Positions 27,032 to 36,371 of a stretch of DNA of 40,562 bases are shown in pieces. The DNA comes from Pirellula sp. (GTDB taxonomy: Bacteria > Planctomycetota > Planctomycetia > Pirellulales > Pirellulaceae). Below the pieces are notes generated by a model. It had not been told where the DNA came from. It searched no databases and saw only the letters and a list, made by a program, of their open reading frames with translations. A program made the translations under genes and the position numbers. The stretch spans positions 1 to 40,562 of the forward strand of contig JAIPFP010000025.1 of NCBI GenBank assembly GCA_021736575.1. The letters run 5' to 3'. How positions within the stretch are numbered: the stretch's first letter is position 1; each line of letters starts with the position of its first letter.

Positions 27032-27895
27032 CTAAAGCCGGCAATTATTGATCGACGTTTCCAAGATCGCCAAAGCACCCAAGGACTCAAGCTTTTCCAT
27101 TATCGGAATGATATCGCATCGTTTGACCATGGCGCGCACTGCGCACCAAGCCGTATCCTCTAAGCTCGTAACCGTAGGCGAAGTGAAGCCGGGCGTAATC
27201 GCCTCTGCTGCCGCCAGCTTCGAACGAGGTACATTGTACTCGAGCAGCGAATAGTCTCTCGCGATTACAACCCCTTCCAATCTCCGAACAATCCTATCGG
27301 CCGTAACCGTATCACGGCAATTGGGGCTCTGAATCAGCACGGTTTCATATTGTCCAATTTCCGTCAAGATCCGCAATTGATTCGCCGCCAGCGTACTACC
27401 TGTTTCCACCAAGTCCACAATTGCGTCCGCCACTCCCAGCGAAATCATAACCTCCACCGACCCGTTCAACTTGACCAAATGCACCGGTGCATCATGTTGA
27501 TTAAGAAAGCGTTGGGTTGTGTTCGGAAAACTGGTTGCGATCCGCTTCCCCTTGAGTTGACTCGGTTTCTCGATGTCGGAGTGCGTTGGAACACAAATGG
27601 CCAATCGGCATCTCCCAACCCCTAGTTTCATGCGGACAACCACGTCCGCTTGTGCTTCCTCGACGAGATCGCTGCCGGTGATCCCGAGATCGATGGCCCC
27701 CTCGGAACACAGCGTTGGAATGTCATCCGTTCGAAGAAAGGTTATTTCGGCTGGGATGCTGCTGACTCGGGCGAACAATGAGCGGTCCTGGCGGCGGAAA
27801 TTCAGCCCTGCCTGCAAAAGCAATTCTGTGGCCAGTTCACTTAAACGGCCTTTGCTTGGGATTCCGATTCGAAGATGGTTTACAGCAAAACTCAC
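27032..27895 (-). CDS. hisG: ATP phosphoribosyltransferase, long form
   Basis: HisG joins ATP and PRPP in the first step of histidine synthesis. At 287 residues it is the long form, with a C-terminal ACT-like regulatory domain, and needs no HisZ. The start LRIGIPSKGRLSE, then DLGITGSDLVEE, the PRPP-binding-type loop DAIVDLVETGSTL, and the C-terminal GFTSPTVTSL...WCAVRAMV...II are all typical. It overlaps hisE by 4 bases (ATGA), so translation is likely coupled. Other his genes are not in the window. Confidence 0.97.
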   Translation of the reverse strand: MSFAVNHLRIGIPSKGRLSELATELLLQAGLNFRRQDRSLFARVSSIPAEITFLRTDDIPTLCSEGAIDLGITGSDLVEEAQADVVVRMKLGVGRCRLAICVPTHSDIEKPSQLKGKRIATSFPNTTQRFLNQHDAPVHLVKLNGSVEVMISLGVADAIVDLVETGSTLAANQLRILTEIGQYETVLIQSPNCRDTVTADRIVRRLEGVVIARDYSLLEYNVPRSKLAAAEAITPGFTSPTVTSLEDTAWCAVRAMVKRCDIIPIMEKLESLGALAILETSINNCRL

Positions 27896-28233
27896 GAAAC
27901 TTTTTCCTGTCCACGTTGGAGTTTTTCTTGCAAGCCAGACACGCCTTCTCGGCGTTCTAATTCCTTGCGCACATCATCGACCGCAATGCCGCGACTTGCC
28001 AACAGGACCCACAGGTGATAGATCACGTCCCCGGCTTCACGAATCGTGTGCTCGCGGCCAGCCTCGCCGGGTTCGGCCGCTGCTTCGATGACTTCGTTGG
28101 CTTCCTCAAGTATCTTGCTTCCGATTTTCGTAACTCCACCCTGTAGGAGTTTCGTGGTATAGGAGCCTTCCGGAAGTTCAGAAACTCGGCGATGAAGTTC
28201 AGTCATCAACCGATCAAAAATATCGTCAGCCAT
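27892..28233 (-). CDS. hisE: Phosphoribosyl-ATP pyrophosphohydrolase
   Basis: HisE removes pyrophosphate from phosphoribosyl-ATP, step two of histidine synthesis. The 113-residue stand-alone form shows the MazG/HisE helix motifs SYTTKLLQGGVTKIGSKI, LEEANEVIEAA (metal-binding Glu residues) and REAGDVIYHLWVLLASRGI (EAxD). In many bacteria HisE is fused to HisI; here it is separate. It precedes hisG with a 4-base overlap, so steps one and two are made together. Confidence 0.95.
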   Translation of the reverse strand: MADDIFDRLMTELHRRVSELPEGSYTTKLLQGGVTKIGSKILEEANEVIEAAAEPGEAGREHTIREAGDVIYHLWVLLASRGIAVDDVRKELERREGVSGLQEKLQRGQEKVS

Positions 28234-28293
28234 TGTGGAGGGGGTTGTTGGTTGGTGAAAGTCCCGGCAAGAAAAGGTTTCTGAATTGCGGAC

Positions 28294-28310
28294 GGCACAC
28301 AGAATGTGCC
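28294..28310. repeat. Short hairpin upstream of hisE
   Basis: GGCACA-CAGAA-TGTGCC has a 6-base stem and a 5-base loop. It lies in the 117-base gap before hisE. I recall the same core in intergenic repeats of other Pirellulales, but cannot check. Confidence 0.45.
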
Positions 28311-28350
28311 TGCTACCATAAAATCACAGATCTGGGAGTGCCACCTTGTT

Positions 28351-31300
28351 TCAAGCAGCGCTCTGCAATTCTCGATCACTTGCAACCGGCACCATCCGTG
28401 CCTTGCTATCGAAGCGTCTTCTCATCTCGTACCTCATAATGAGCATGTAACGCGACAAGACGTTGTGTCGCGATTGACTGGGCTCAAAGGCCTTGCCCAA
28501 AGGACCCGCCAAAATCGCAGGCAACAAGATTAATTCGGCAACTACGCCCGCAACCAGAATCGTCAACATCAACCAGCCAAAACGTTGTGTCGGCGTAAAC
28601 GTGCTGAAGGCAAAGACAGACAATCCTAGCCCGCTAATGCAGGCCGCTTGCAGTGTTGGTGTTGCGCATCGCTTGTAGCATGCCACGATCGCCTCTTGAC
28701 GATTACCGGTTTGCTTCAAATCGCCGCGAAACCACGACAAAAAGTGAATCGTGTCGTCGACCGCAACGCCCAATGCGATACTTGCCGACATCATGGACCC
28801 AATATCGATCGGGATATTGAGCCATCCCATGGCTCCAAAGATCACCACAACAGGCAACACGTTTGGAATCATTGCAACGAACCCAGCATTGAAGCTCCGC
28901 GACACAAACATCATCAGCGGTGTGATCGTCAAAAACGACCAAAGGGTGCTCTCGACTAAACTCTGCAGTAGTGCACGTTGCGCCTTGTAAACGATTGGGA
29001 CGACGCCTGTGTACGTCGACGCAACCCAACGCTTAGGAGAGTTCGGATCCACTGCTTGCAAGTCGATCACTTTGCCAAGTGTCACACCCAAGGTTCCAAT
29101 ATCCTGATCCGAAAAGGCACCGGTCAACACCACCGCATCAAAGTCGCTCAATTTCTGGAGTTGGACCAACGGCAAGGAACTCGGATCGATCGAGCCCCGC
29201 GTAACTTTGACGCGGGCTTTACTTAAAAGGGCTGAAATCTCGTCCGATCGAAGCTTGGATTGGCTCGGTCCATCGGAATCCTTTGCATCCGAGGCGGCTG
29301 GATCCCAAATCATCACTTCCTTGCCAGTAAACTTGTTTTCACCTGTCCACGCAGCGATCTGCTTCAAAATGCGGACGCGATCACTATGTGCATCAACGAT
29401 CGGAGCGACCGCATCACGCAACTCGTGCACGAACTGTCCGTAGTCGACACCCTGAAAGGCAGCAACACGCAGGCTGATTCGCCAAAGCTCCTCACCCGTC
29501 TCCGCGTCGACTCGCAGAAAACCGGAGCGCATGAACTCATCGCGTTTGCTCTCAAGGGCTTTATTGTAGACAACGCGCTCAAGATACTTCTGAGTGCTGA
29601 CCCCTTTGGTTGGCAAGCTTGATGCAAAGGTGGCGGCAGACATGCTGCGTCCAACTATCTTGGAACCTTTGTCGCCAAAATGGTTGTTGATCGTTTCTTG
29701 GATTTGAACGGTCGTTTCCATCCGTTCCAAAAACGACAGTCGGGTTGGGTCATCGCCTATCGCTGGCTCATCCCCTTTGGAACCGTCCAGCTTTGCGTCG
29801 TCGGACCTTGCCTCCGCAGTTTTGGCGATACTTTGCGGATCGAACTGGATGACAATCTCAAGCGGAACCAACATCCCTAAATTTTTCTCGAGCCAACGAT
29901 AATCCTTGAGGATTCTTGCGTTGGAATCGAACAACTCCAGTAGATCGATACTTGTTCGAGTTCGCGACAGCCCAAATCCAATGACCGCTACGACGAGCAC
30001 GCACGTGGTCGCAACTCCGAAATGGTTTCGGACGATGAAGCTCGCGATCGTGCCCCAAAGTTTTTCTGCCTTCGTTTCGGTAGGCACGTGAGCAATTTCA
30101 GCCTTTTTGGATCCTTTACCGGTCGATGGCGTTGGAGCCACCACCCATTTTTTCGCGTACCCAATGATATGCAAAGCCGCCGGGAGCAACAAAAATAAAA
30201 TCACGTTCAGGATCATGACTCCTGTGGCAGCATAAAAACCGAACTTTCGAATCGGAGTTAGCTCCGACGCACACAGCGACAACAATCCGATGGCGGTGGT
30301 GACTGAGCATAAAATGGCTGGCTTAAGCGCGTGGATGACCGCTCGTTCGGTCGCTCCAGACAGTCCACCTTCCTGGACCGCGTCGCGATAATAATTGATG
30401 AAGTGAACCGCACCGGAAATCGCAAGCACATAAACCAGGGAAGGCATCGAGAGAACAATGGCATCGACAGTCTCGCCGGTGGCCCAGATCATTCCAAGAG
30501 ACGCCGCAGCGCTTGTTACCGAACAGAAAAACACAATGAACGTCAAAACGACGCTTCGTAACGACCACCATGCCAAGCCAAGCCCGATTAAGCCCGAGAA
30601 CCCAGCGAGCCGGACGAGTGTCTTTTCGCCTTCTTCATCGATCGATATGTTGTCGACTGGGGGCCCGCCCAAGTGCAAATCCGCGTCTGCAATTCCTGCC
30701 TGTGCAATCAATCGTCTCAAAACACCCGGCGGAACATTCGGCCGAAAAATTCGCATCTGGCCGTGACCGAGAATCGGCTTCAGCTTAACTGTCGTTTCTG
30801 GGTCGAGGGACACGATAACACAGGTCTGTCGACCATCAGGTCCCAGAATCGAACCCTTTAGTCGCTCAATCGCATCGGGATAGGTTAAAGGATGAGTTCC
30901 AGACGTTAGTTGGTCTAGGAGCTGCCGGCCCGTGGAAACGCCTTTAAAGTATTTTTTCGCTTCAACCGTGTCGAGGTTGTTGGGATCGATGTCAGGTGGC
31001 GAAACTAACGCGGCCAGTCTTGCGATGCGAGGATCGTCCTCGCCAGCCCCTGTGGATGGCTCTTCGCCCAACTTGCAACCGTCCCAGCTTACTAGAATGA
31101 ACTGGTCAGATGGAAAATTCTTGCGAAACCAAGCAAGCTCGCCCGTTTCAGCAAACGACTTCGGAAGCCAATCCTCAATTTTGTTAACGTTGCTTTGAAT
31201 GGCTTTCCCAGCGCTGAAAAATGCGAAGGGTACACACGACAAACTGCCAATGAGGATGATCCATCCCCAGCGGTCGTAAAAAGTTTTCTTACCCTTAGTC

Positions 31301-31374
31301 GGTTGTTGCACGCTATCGCCTTTCGACTTCTTCTGGTGCCGATTTACAGGCACCATAACTACTACTGCGGCCAC
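28351..31374 (-). CDS. RND-superfamily (MMPL) exporter
   Basis: The 1007-residue membrane protein is of the MMPL/RND type, which exports lipids or other hydrophobic molecules using the proton gradient. An N-terminal span (WGWIILIGSLSCVPFAFFSA) is followed by a large outer domain. The first helix bundle is of sterol-sensing type (AIVLSMPSLVYVLAISGAVH, then FINYYRD). The second outer domain and second bundle have the charged motif GVAVDDTIHFLSWF, where the paired Asp fits proton relay. The start is GTG at 31374 or ATG at 31356; neither has a good Shine-Dalgarno. It lies upstream of hisE on the same strand with 117 bases between. No membrane-fusion or outer-membrane partner is next to it, so the substrate is unknown. 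Confidence 0.88.
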   Translation of the reverse strand: MAAVVVMVPVNRHQKKSKGDSVQQPTKGKKTFYDRWGWIILIGSLSCVPFAFFSAGKAIQSNVNKIEDWLPKSFAETGELAWFRKNFPSDQFILVSWDGCKLGEEPSTGAGEDDPRIARLAALVSPPDIDPNNLDTVEAKKYFKGVSTGRQLLDQLTSGTHPLTYPDAIERLKGSILGPDGRQTCVIVSLDPETTVKLKPILGHGQMRIFRPNVPPGVLRRLIAQAGIADADLHLGGPPVDNISIDEEGEKTLVRLAGFSGLIGLGLAWWSLRSVVLTFIVFFCSVTSAAASLGMIWATGETVDAIVLSMPSLVYVLAISGAVHFINYYRDAVQEGGLSGATERAVIHALKPAILCSVTTAIGLLSLCASELTPIRKFGFYAATGVMILNVILFLLLPAALHIIGYAKKWVVAPTPSTGKGSKKAEIAHVPTETKAEKLWGTIASFIVRNHFGVATTCVLVVAVIGFGLSRTRTSIDLLELFDSNARILKDYRWLEKNLGMLVPLEIVIQFDPQSIAKTAEARSDDAKLDGSKGDEPAIGDDPTRLSFLERMETTVQIQETINNHFGDKGSKIVGRSMSAATFASSLPTKGVSTQKYLERVVYNKALESKRDEFMRSGFLRVDAETGEELWRISLRVAAFQGVDYGQFVHELRDAVAPIVDAHSDRVRILKQIAAWTGENKFTGKEVMIWDPAASDAKDSDGPSQSKLRSDEISALLSKARVKVTRGSIDPSSLPLVQLQKLSDFDAVVLTGAFSDQDIGTLGVTLGKVIDLQAVDPNSPKRWVASTYTGVVPIVYKAQRALLQSLVESTLWSFLTITPLMMFVSRSFNAGFVAMIPNVLPVVVIFGAMGWLNIPIDIGSMMSASIALGVAVDDTIHFLSWFRGDLKQTGNRQEAIVACYKRCATPTLQAACISGLGLSVFAFSTFTPTQRFGWLMLTILVAGVVAELILLPAILAGPLGKAFEPSQSRHNVLSRYMLIMRYEMRRRFDSKARMVPVASDRELQSAA

Positions 31375-31889
31375 TCAAGTCGATGGAGTTTACTAAAAGT
31401 CGATCGATTTCGACAGTTTGAAAATCTAGGTCACTCAAAGAATCTCTTGCAAACGATTCAGGTTGAATGCAACGGGTAAACTTTGCACCCGCAGGATTCG
31501 CATCACGAAAAGTTACCGCCATAGTCCTTAAAAAACCTCGCCATACCTCCGGTCATCGTCTTTCCGGTGCTGAAGATACTAGGAAATTAGCGTCAATTTC
31601 AGAAATCTTGAACAAATCGGAACCACATCAGCACAGGTTCGGTTGCTCGCGTCGCTTCTAATGGGTTGTCCGTTTTGACAGCAAACCATGTGTTAAATGG
31701 CGAACATTGGGGAAATTGCTTAAAAGTCAGCTTTTCAGTCGCCGCCGTAGGGAGTATACTTCCCGTAGATGATCCTGTTGAAATTGAGTCTCAACTAAGT
31801 CTTGTCGGTTCGCCGATGAAAACGACGAGATTCATTCCAACGGACGATCTGGTTTCGAGTTAAGAAACTTTTTTCCAATTCAGTGGTTT
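31375..31889. other. Intergenic stretch between the exporter and the feo operon
   Basis: About 515 bases hold the divergent promoters for the exporter and feo genes. No gene is convincing. A TTG-started frame (31666-31863) lacks a ribosome site and recognisable sequence. Confidence 0.45.
31732..31760 (+). promoter_or_regulatory. Candidate promoter for the feo operon
   Basis: TTTTCA (31732-31737) and TATACT (31755-31760) are spaced by 17 bases, fitting a sigma-70-type promoter about 130 bases before the first feoA. I see no clear Fur box beside it. Confidence 0.35.
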
Positions 31890-32132
31890 ATGATCACCGA
31901 CTCGGTCCCCCTGCCAATCGAATTCCTGCCCTGTGACTCTCAAGGCACTATCGTGGAGATGTGCGGCCGCCCTTGCCAAGTGCAGAGGCTTGAAGAGTTG
32001 GGCATTCGACAAGGGTGCAAGGTTCGCATGGTTTGTCGTGGCGAGCCCTGTTTGATATGTATCGAAGGGCGTCGGATCAGCCTTCGACTGGGCGACTCCG
32101 CTGATATTTTTGTTGTCCCAACTGTTGAATAG
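31890..32132 (+). CDS. feoA: FeoA-domain protein, first copy
   Basis: FeoA is a small SH3-like protein that helps FeoB in ferrous-iron uptake. The 80-residue product has the family pattern: VEMCGRPCQVQRLEELGIRQ then GCKVRMVCRG, and ISLRLGDSADIFV. It is unusual in having several Cys (CDSQ, MCGRPC, VCRGEPCLIC), which the second copy lacks. It is the first gene of the operon; its stop overlaps the next start (TAGTG). Confidence 0.9.
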   Translation: MITDSVPLPIEFLPCDSQGTIVEMCGRPCQVQRLEELGIRQGCKVRMVCRGEPCLICIEGRRISLRLGDSADIFVVPTVE

Positions 32133-32374
32133 TGTCCCCCATGAGCATGCGGTTGGACGAACTCAATCCGGGGGAGTCTGCTACCATCGTTGAAATTCTT
32201 GGCAACGATGTTATCGCAAGTCGGCTGATGGAGATGGGGCTCATTGACGGCGAGGAGATCAGTATGATCGGTCGAGCTCCCATGGGGGATCCTACCGAAT
32301 TCTCCATCCGAGGCTATCGCCTGAGCCTTCGCAAAACGGAGTCTTCCCGCGTTCTTGTTACCAAGGGTGCATGA
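32132..32374 (+). CDS. feoA: FeoA-domain protein, second copy
   Basis: This is an 80-residue FeoA: LDELNPGESATIVEILGND, RLMEMGLIDGEEISMIGRAP, MGDPTEFSIRGYRLSLRK. It keeps the GxxG/EMGL pattern better than the first copy. The GTG at 32132 overlaps the previous stop; the ATG at 32141 is also possible. Its stop overlaps the feoB start by 4 bases, so the three are probably translated in a coupled manner. It probably binds the cytoplasmic side of FeoB. Confidence 0.92.
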   Translation: MSPMSMRLDELNPGESATIVEILGNDVIASRLMEMGLIDGEEISMIGRAPMGDPTEFSIRGYRLSLRKTESSRVLVTKGA

Positions 32375-34632
32375 TGCCGACGGCTACCGTCTCAGAAACA
32401 TCAACCCGAACCGTCGCATTGATCGGCAACCCAAATACAGGTAAGAGCAGTCTCTTCAATGCCCTGTGTGGCCTCAATGCCAGAGTTGGCAACTATCCAG
32501 GGGTGACCGTCGAGCAAAAGGTCGGTCGTCTGACAGGTTCGAAACTGTCCATCGATGTAATCGATTTACCGGGAACGTATTCGCTTGCCGCACGATCGGC
32601 AGACGAAGCCGTCGCGGTCAACGTGTTGTCCGGCGAACTGGCTCATCAAGCGGCTCCTGAAATTGCAATTGTGATTTTGGATGCGTCCAATATTGAGCGA
32701 AATTTCTATTTGTTCAGCCAAGTCTACGAACTGGGATTGCCTGTCATCGCCGTTTTGAACATGTGGGATCGGGTAGAAGCAGAAGGTCTCACGGTAGAAG
32801 CAGAAGTCATTGCGAAACGACTTGGTGTGCCAGTCGTATGCACGTCGGCAAACAAACGAAAAGGCATCGACGAGCTTCGAAGAACAATAGAACAAACGCT
32901 TCAATCTCCACGAACAAAACCTGCTTCCGCCCAACTTGCCCGTGCGCAGTTCCCAGAAGCGTTCCATCAAGAGGCACAGAAGCTCTCCGAGTGGCTGCAT
33001 TCGAACGGACGCAAGACTTCACTTTATAAAGTCGACCGACTCCTTATTGACTCGGATGGGCACTTTCAAAAATCGTTGTGCCAATCGGGCCTGCACGAAA
33101 TCAACACTCAAATCGAGCAAGCCAGGGAGAGGCTTCGGGTGGCTGGTTGCAAGGTTCCGATGTTTGAGACCAAAGCGAGATACGGATGGATTCGGCAACT
33201 CATTGATGGAGCTGTTACGCGAAAAGAAACACGCTCCGCATCCTCTAGCGACCGCATCGACCAGTGGCTTACGCATCGATGGGTCGGGATGCTGATCTTC
33301 GCATTGATCATGTTTGTGGTGTTTCAATCCATTTGGTGGGTCGCAAAGTGGCCCATGGACGGAATTCAATGGATTCAAGGTCTAGCGAGTGGCGGCATTG
33401 AAGCATTCCTGCCCCCAGGCGCGCTTCGCAGCTTGTTGGTCGATGGAGTCATCGCTGGCGTGGGTGGTGTTGTCTTGTTCGTCCCTCAGATCGCGATCCT
33501 GTTCTTCTTTATCGCGGTACTTGAGGATTGCGGCTACATGGCGAGAGCGGCATTCGTAATGGACAAACTGATGACATCGGTGGGCTTGAGCGGCAAATCG
33601 TTCTTGCCGTTGATGTCGTCGTTTGCATGCGCGGTCCCAGGCATCATGGCAACGCGGACGATCGAGAGCCGCAAAGACCGCATGGTGACGCTCTTGATTG
33701 CTCCGCTGATGAGTTGCTCGGCTCGAATTCCGGTATATGTTTTGATGGTCAGTGCCTTTGTGCCCGCGATCAAGTATGCGGGTGGGTGGATCTCGTTGCA
33801 AGGCATCGTTCTGATGGGAATGCAATCCATTGGTGCCATCGTTGCAATCCCAGTGGCTTGGCTACTCAAGAGATTCCTTTTTCCCGGTGAGCCAGCGACG
33901 TTCTTGATGGAGTTGCACAGTTACAAGTGGCCATCGATGGTTGTCATTTACCAACGTGTCTGGGAGCGAGTTGTTTCCTTTGTGGCTCGCGCGGGATCGC
34001 TGATTTTCTGCACCACCATTTTGATTTGGGCGGCATGTTACTTTCCTGGCGATCACAGGCTGCTTGACGAGTCGGTCGCAACTTTAGAGCAACTTCAAAG
34101 AACACAAGCCATCGCCCCGGTATCGCTTGAGCAGACGCAAATAGAAGAAAACCAAATTCGCGAGAAGCAAATAGAAGAGAAGCTCGGTGAAGTGAATCGT
34201 CTTCGTAGCGAACTGATCGAAACTAGTTTCTTGGGGATGGCGGGGCATCGTATCGAACCTATTGTGCGGCCGTTGGGCTGGGACTGGAAGATCGGCGTCG
34301 CGGTGATTGCATCGTTTCCAGCCCGCGAAGTTATCATCGCTACGCTTGGTACGATTTATTCGCTCGGGACGGGCGAGGATGAGAAAAGCCAGAGCTTACA
34401 GGATCAAATGCAACAGGCGCGACGGCCGGATGGGCGACCTGTTTTTTCGCTGGCAACAGCCATGTCCATCATGGTGTTTTTCGCATTGTGTGCTCAGTGT
34501 TCTGCAACCTTGATGACCATACGTCGCGAAACCAACTCATGGCGATGGCCGATTTTCTCCTTTGTCTATATGACGACATTAGCGTATATTGGAGCGTGGC
34601 TCACTTACCAATTCTTCGAATCGTGGAGCTAG
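32371..34632 (+). CDS. feoB: Ferrous-iron transporter FeoB
   Basis: FeoB is an inner-membrane Fe(II) transporter with an N-terminal G domain. In this 753-residue protein the G domain has GNPNTGKS (G1, about 19-26), DLPG (G3, about 65) and NMWD (G4, about 130), then a guanine-dissociation-inhibitor-like helical part (160-270). Two Gate domains with a FeoB_C core follow: GGVVLFVPQIAILFFFIAVL, EDCGYMARAAFVMD, LMSSFACAVPGIMATRTIES and VIASFPAREVIIATLGTIYS. A polar coiled-coil-like loop of about 60 residues (QTQIEENQIREKQIEEKLGE) lies between the last helices. It starts ATGATG, overlapping the feoA stop. Confidence 0.97.
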   Translation: MMPTATVSETSTRTVALIGNPNTGKSSLFNALCGLNARVGNYPGVTVEQKVGRLTGSKLSIDVIDLPGTYSLAARSADEAVAVNVLSGELAHQAAPEIAIVILDASNIERNFYLFSQVYELGLPVIAVLNMWDRVEAEGLTVEAEVIAKRLGVPVVCTSANKRKGIDELRRTIEQTLQSPRTKPASAQLARAQFPEAFHQEAQKLSEWLHSNGRKTSLYKVDRLLIDSDGHFQKSLCQSGLHEINTQIEQARERLRVAGCKVPMFETKARYGWIRQLIDGAVTRKETRSASSSDRIDQWLTHRWVGMLIFALIMFVVFQSIWWVAKWPMDGIQWIQGLASGGIEAFLPPGALRSLLVDGVIAGVGGVVLFVPQIAILFFFIAVLEDCGYMARAAFVMDKLMTSVGLSGKSFLPLMSSFACAVPGIMATRTIESRKDRMVTLLIAPLMSCSARIPVYVLMVSAFVPAIKYAGGWISLQGIVLMGMQSIGAIVAIPVAWLLKRFLFPGEPATFLMELHSYKWPSMVVIYQRVWERVVSFVARAGSLIFCTTILIWAACYFPGDHRLLDESVATLEQLQRTQAIAPVSLEQTQIEENQIREKQIEEKLGEVNRLRSELIETSFLGMAGHRIEPIVRPLGWDWKIGVAVIASFPAREVIIATLGTIYSLGTGEDEKSQSLQDQMQQARRPDGRPVFSLATAMSIMVFFALCAQCSATLMTIRRETNSWRWPIFSFVYMTTLAYIGAWLTYQFFESWS

Positions 34633-34637
34633 TCGCG

Positions 34638-34856
34638 ATGAATACTCAAACAGGAATTGCGGTTTTAGTAGTTGTGCTTTGTGCAGCGATTGTGCTTCGT
34701 GGATGGATTTCGTTTTGGATCGGTTTGATTTGGCCGTCGGACCTCTCGAAGCTAGCCAAATCGAGTTGTCAAAGTTGCGTGAACGGTTGCCAAAAGGGGT
34801 CGAGGTCGCCTAACTTTGTTGAATTGAGGCGAGAAAAGCCAAAGTCCGCGGGTTAG
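34638..34856 (+). CDS. FeoB-associated Cys-rich membrane protein
   Basis: The 72-residue protein begins 5 bases after feoB. It has one membrane span (IAVLVVVLCAAIVLRGWISF) and a Cys cluster after it (SSCQSCVNGCQKG), the pattern of the small FeoB-associated proteins often placed after feoB. In that role it may pass or hold Fe(II), by family and position. A GGAG lies about 12 bases upstream of the ATG. A longer frame opens further upstream but overlaps feoB and looks like a shadow. Confidence 0.8.
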   Translation: MNTQTGIAVLVVVLCAAIVLRGWISFWIGLIWPSDLSKLAKSSCQSCVNGCQKGSRSPNFVELRREKPKSAG

Positions 34857-34871
34857 TTCTTTCCAGTTAAA

Positions 34872-35942
34872 CTATGGTTTTTGAAACAGTGTTGAGTTGA
34901 TGTCGGGGTTGATCTCCACCGAAATGACTTGTCGTGTCCAAGTAATGTTGGGCACCGCAAATCGAATCTTGGTGGGTTGCAAGAAATCGCTCATCACTTG
35001 GTAGTCGTTATATTCAACTTGATATTCAAAGGCTCCGAGGACGGTCGGAACAGAGCATATGCGTCGGGTGAGCAAACCGCTTTCCACGTCAAAATACAAT
35101 CGCTCATCAAAATTGCCGGACGTTTTCCTGACGATCAAATGAGCGTTGCGGTCACCGATTTGTTCCACCTGTTTGTATTCCAACATGGAACGGATGGACT
35201 CTAAGTTGAGCCCCCATGCTACCAATGCTTCTCGCCGAATTTGTTCGACCTCGTCCAACTTGAGATCAATCATGCGGTCGTTAACGCTCTTCCAAGTATC
35301 TTTACCGTCGAAGACTTCCGCAATCACAACGTTCCCATACTTCGTTACCATTCGCGATTGCCCACCCGAAGTCTGCCATAGCTCTTCTGGTTCCGATTGG
35401 CCATTCGGTTCGACACGTTGCGCGACGATATGACGCGTCTTGATGGACTCAAGTTTTTCACGACCACCTAACGCTTCAATGTGTTTTTGGAGGATGGCTT
35501 CCACGGTTGGTTGGGACGCAGAGTGAGATGGTAGAGGCCTTGTTGCAATCGTCGAATCGGTCGTGGAATCGAGCGGAGTCGTCGATGCAGCATTCGTGTT
35601 TCCACGATGGCACGTATAACACGAGACACTTGGCTTACCTTCGAAGTGCGCGGTGTTGATGCCCAGCGTCATCGTTAACATCTTGCGAGCTTCGTCCTTG
35701 TGACCCACGTTTTCCTTTGCGAAGTTAGTACCTTCATGGCAATAGCTGCAGTTAACTCCAAGGGACGCGGACATCATGTTCATGACTTTCCCCATGTGCT
35801 CAGCAGGCATAGCGGTCAGTACTTTTACATTCGTAAATTTCTCGCCAGCCGTTTGAGCAAACACACGGCAATCGTTCGATGCGAAAATCGTCGCGAACAC
35901 AAGGCTGATCATTACGAACTGGAATTTGGTCGCTGTATTCAT
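34872..35942 (-). CDS. Secreted dihaem cytochrome c with a LolA-like C-terminal domain
   Basis: From ATG at 35942 the product is 356 residues (an open frame reaches 36008). A signal peptide (about 1-30) leads to the periplasm. Two haem motifs are present: CSYCH at about 65-69 and CYTCH at about 108-112. The stretch NVKVLTAMPAEHMGKVMNMM followed by SASLGVNCSYCH matches the photosynthetic-reaction-centre-type cytochrome (CytoC_RC) family found widely outside phototrophs. After a Ser/Thr-rich linker, the rest (EAILQKHIEALGGREKLESI and on) looks like a LolA-type outer-membrane lipoprotein-sorting fold. It converges on the feo operon with a 15-base gap. An electron-transfer role is likely; the partner is unknown. 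Confidence 0.85.
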   Translation of the reverse strand: MNTATKFQFVMISLVFATIFASNDCRVFAQTAGEKFTNVKVLTAMPAEHMGKVMNMMSASLGVNCSYCHEGTNFAKENVGHKDEARKMLTMTLGINTAHFEGKPSVSCYTCHRGNTNAASTTPLDSTTDSTIATRPLPSHSASQPTVEAILQKHIEALGGREKLESIKTRHIVAQRVEPNGQSEPEELWQTSGGQSRMVTKYGNVVIAEVFDGKDTWKSVNDRMIDLKLDEVEQIRREALVAWGLNLESIRSMLEYKQVEQIGDRNAHLIVRKTSGNFDERLYFDVESGLLTRRICSVPTVLGAFEYQVEYNDYQVMSDFLQPTKIRFAVPNITWTRQVISVEINPDINSTLFQKP

Positions 35943-36134
35943 ATCTCCAACGAAACACCTAACAAGGGAGAGTATTCTGGAAACGGACAATCGAGATGCA
36001 GTCAGCATCTGTCCTCGTCATGGAGCCAGAGGACGGTTGCAACATCGAGCACGAATAGGCGAGACATAGTACTGGCGTCGAGCGAGAAGTGTCAAGCGTA
36101 TCGGGAAACGGCGAGGTTTTGTAGACCAGACGGT

Positions 36135-36371
36135 ACGGAGGTTGAGATTCGTATTTACCCAACATTGGAGAATTACAATCCGAGGGACCGAATCCTAGAT
36201 GAAACGCCCGAAGCAATTGAAGCGTGGATCAATGCAGTGCATCAGCTCGAACCGTTCCTGATCACACCGGAAGAACAAGCAGCGTGGGACGCCGCATCGG
36301 CACAGCAGAAGCTATGGGATAAAGTTCATTTCTTCGATCGTGTGGACCGCTTGGCGAAAGATCTTGGATGA
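36135..36371 (+). pseudogene. Antitoxin-like gene without a normal start
   Basis: The last 78 codons read VEIRIYPTLENYNPRDRILD, then ETPEAIEAWINAVHQLEPFL and TPEEQAAWDAASAQQK, a pattern typical of planctomycete antitoxins paired with PIN toxins. Where an ATG would be expected before GAGGTTGAG there is ACG (36135-36137), and no start codon precedes it in frame until within the antisense cytochrome gene. Its TGA overlaps the toxin ATG by 4 bases. It may be silent or use an odd start. Confidence 0.5.

Noticed and set aside
31666..31863. 65-codon TTG-started frame upstream of feoA
   Set aside because: No ribosome site, no recognisable sequence, and it overlaps the likely feo promoter.
35700..36134. 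Long open frame leading into the antitoxin-like sequence
   Set aside because: Its first 80 or more codons are antisense to the cytochrome gene; only the part after 36135 looks like protein.
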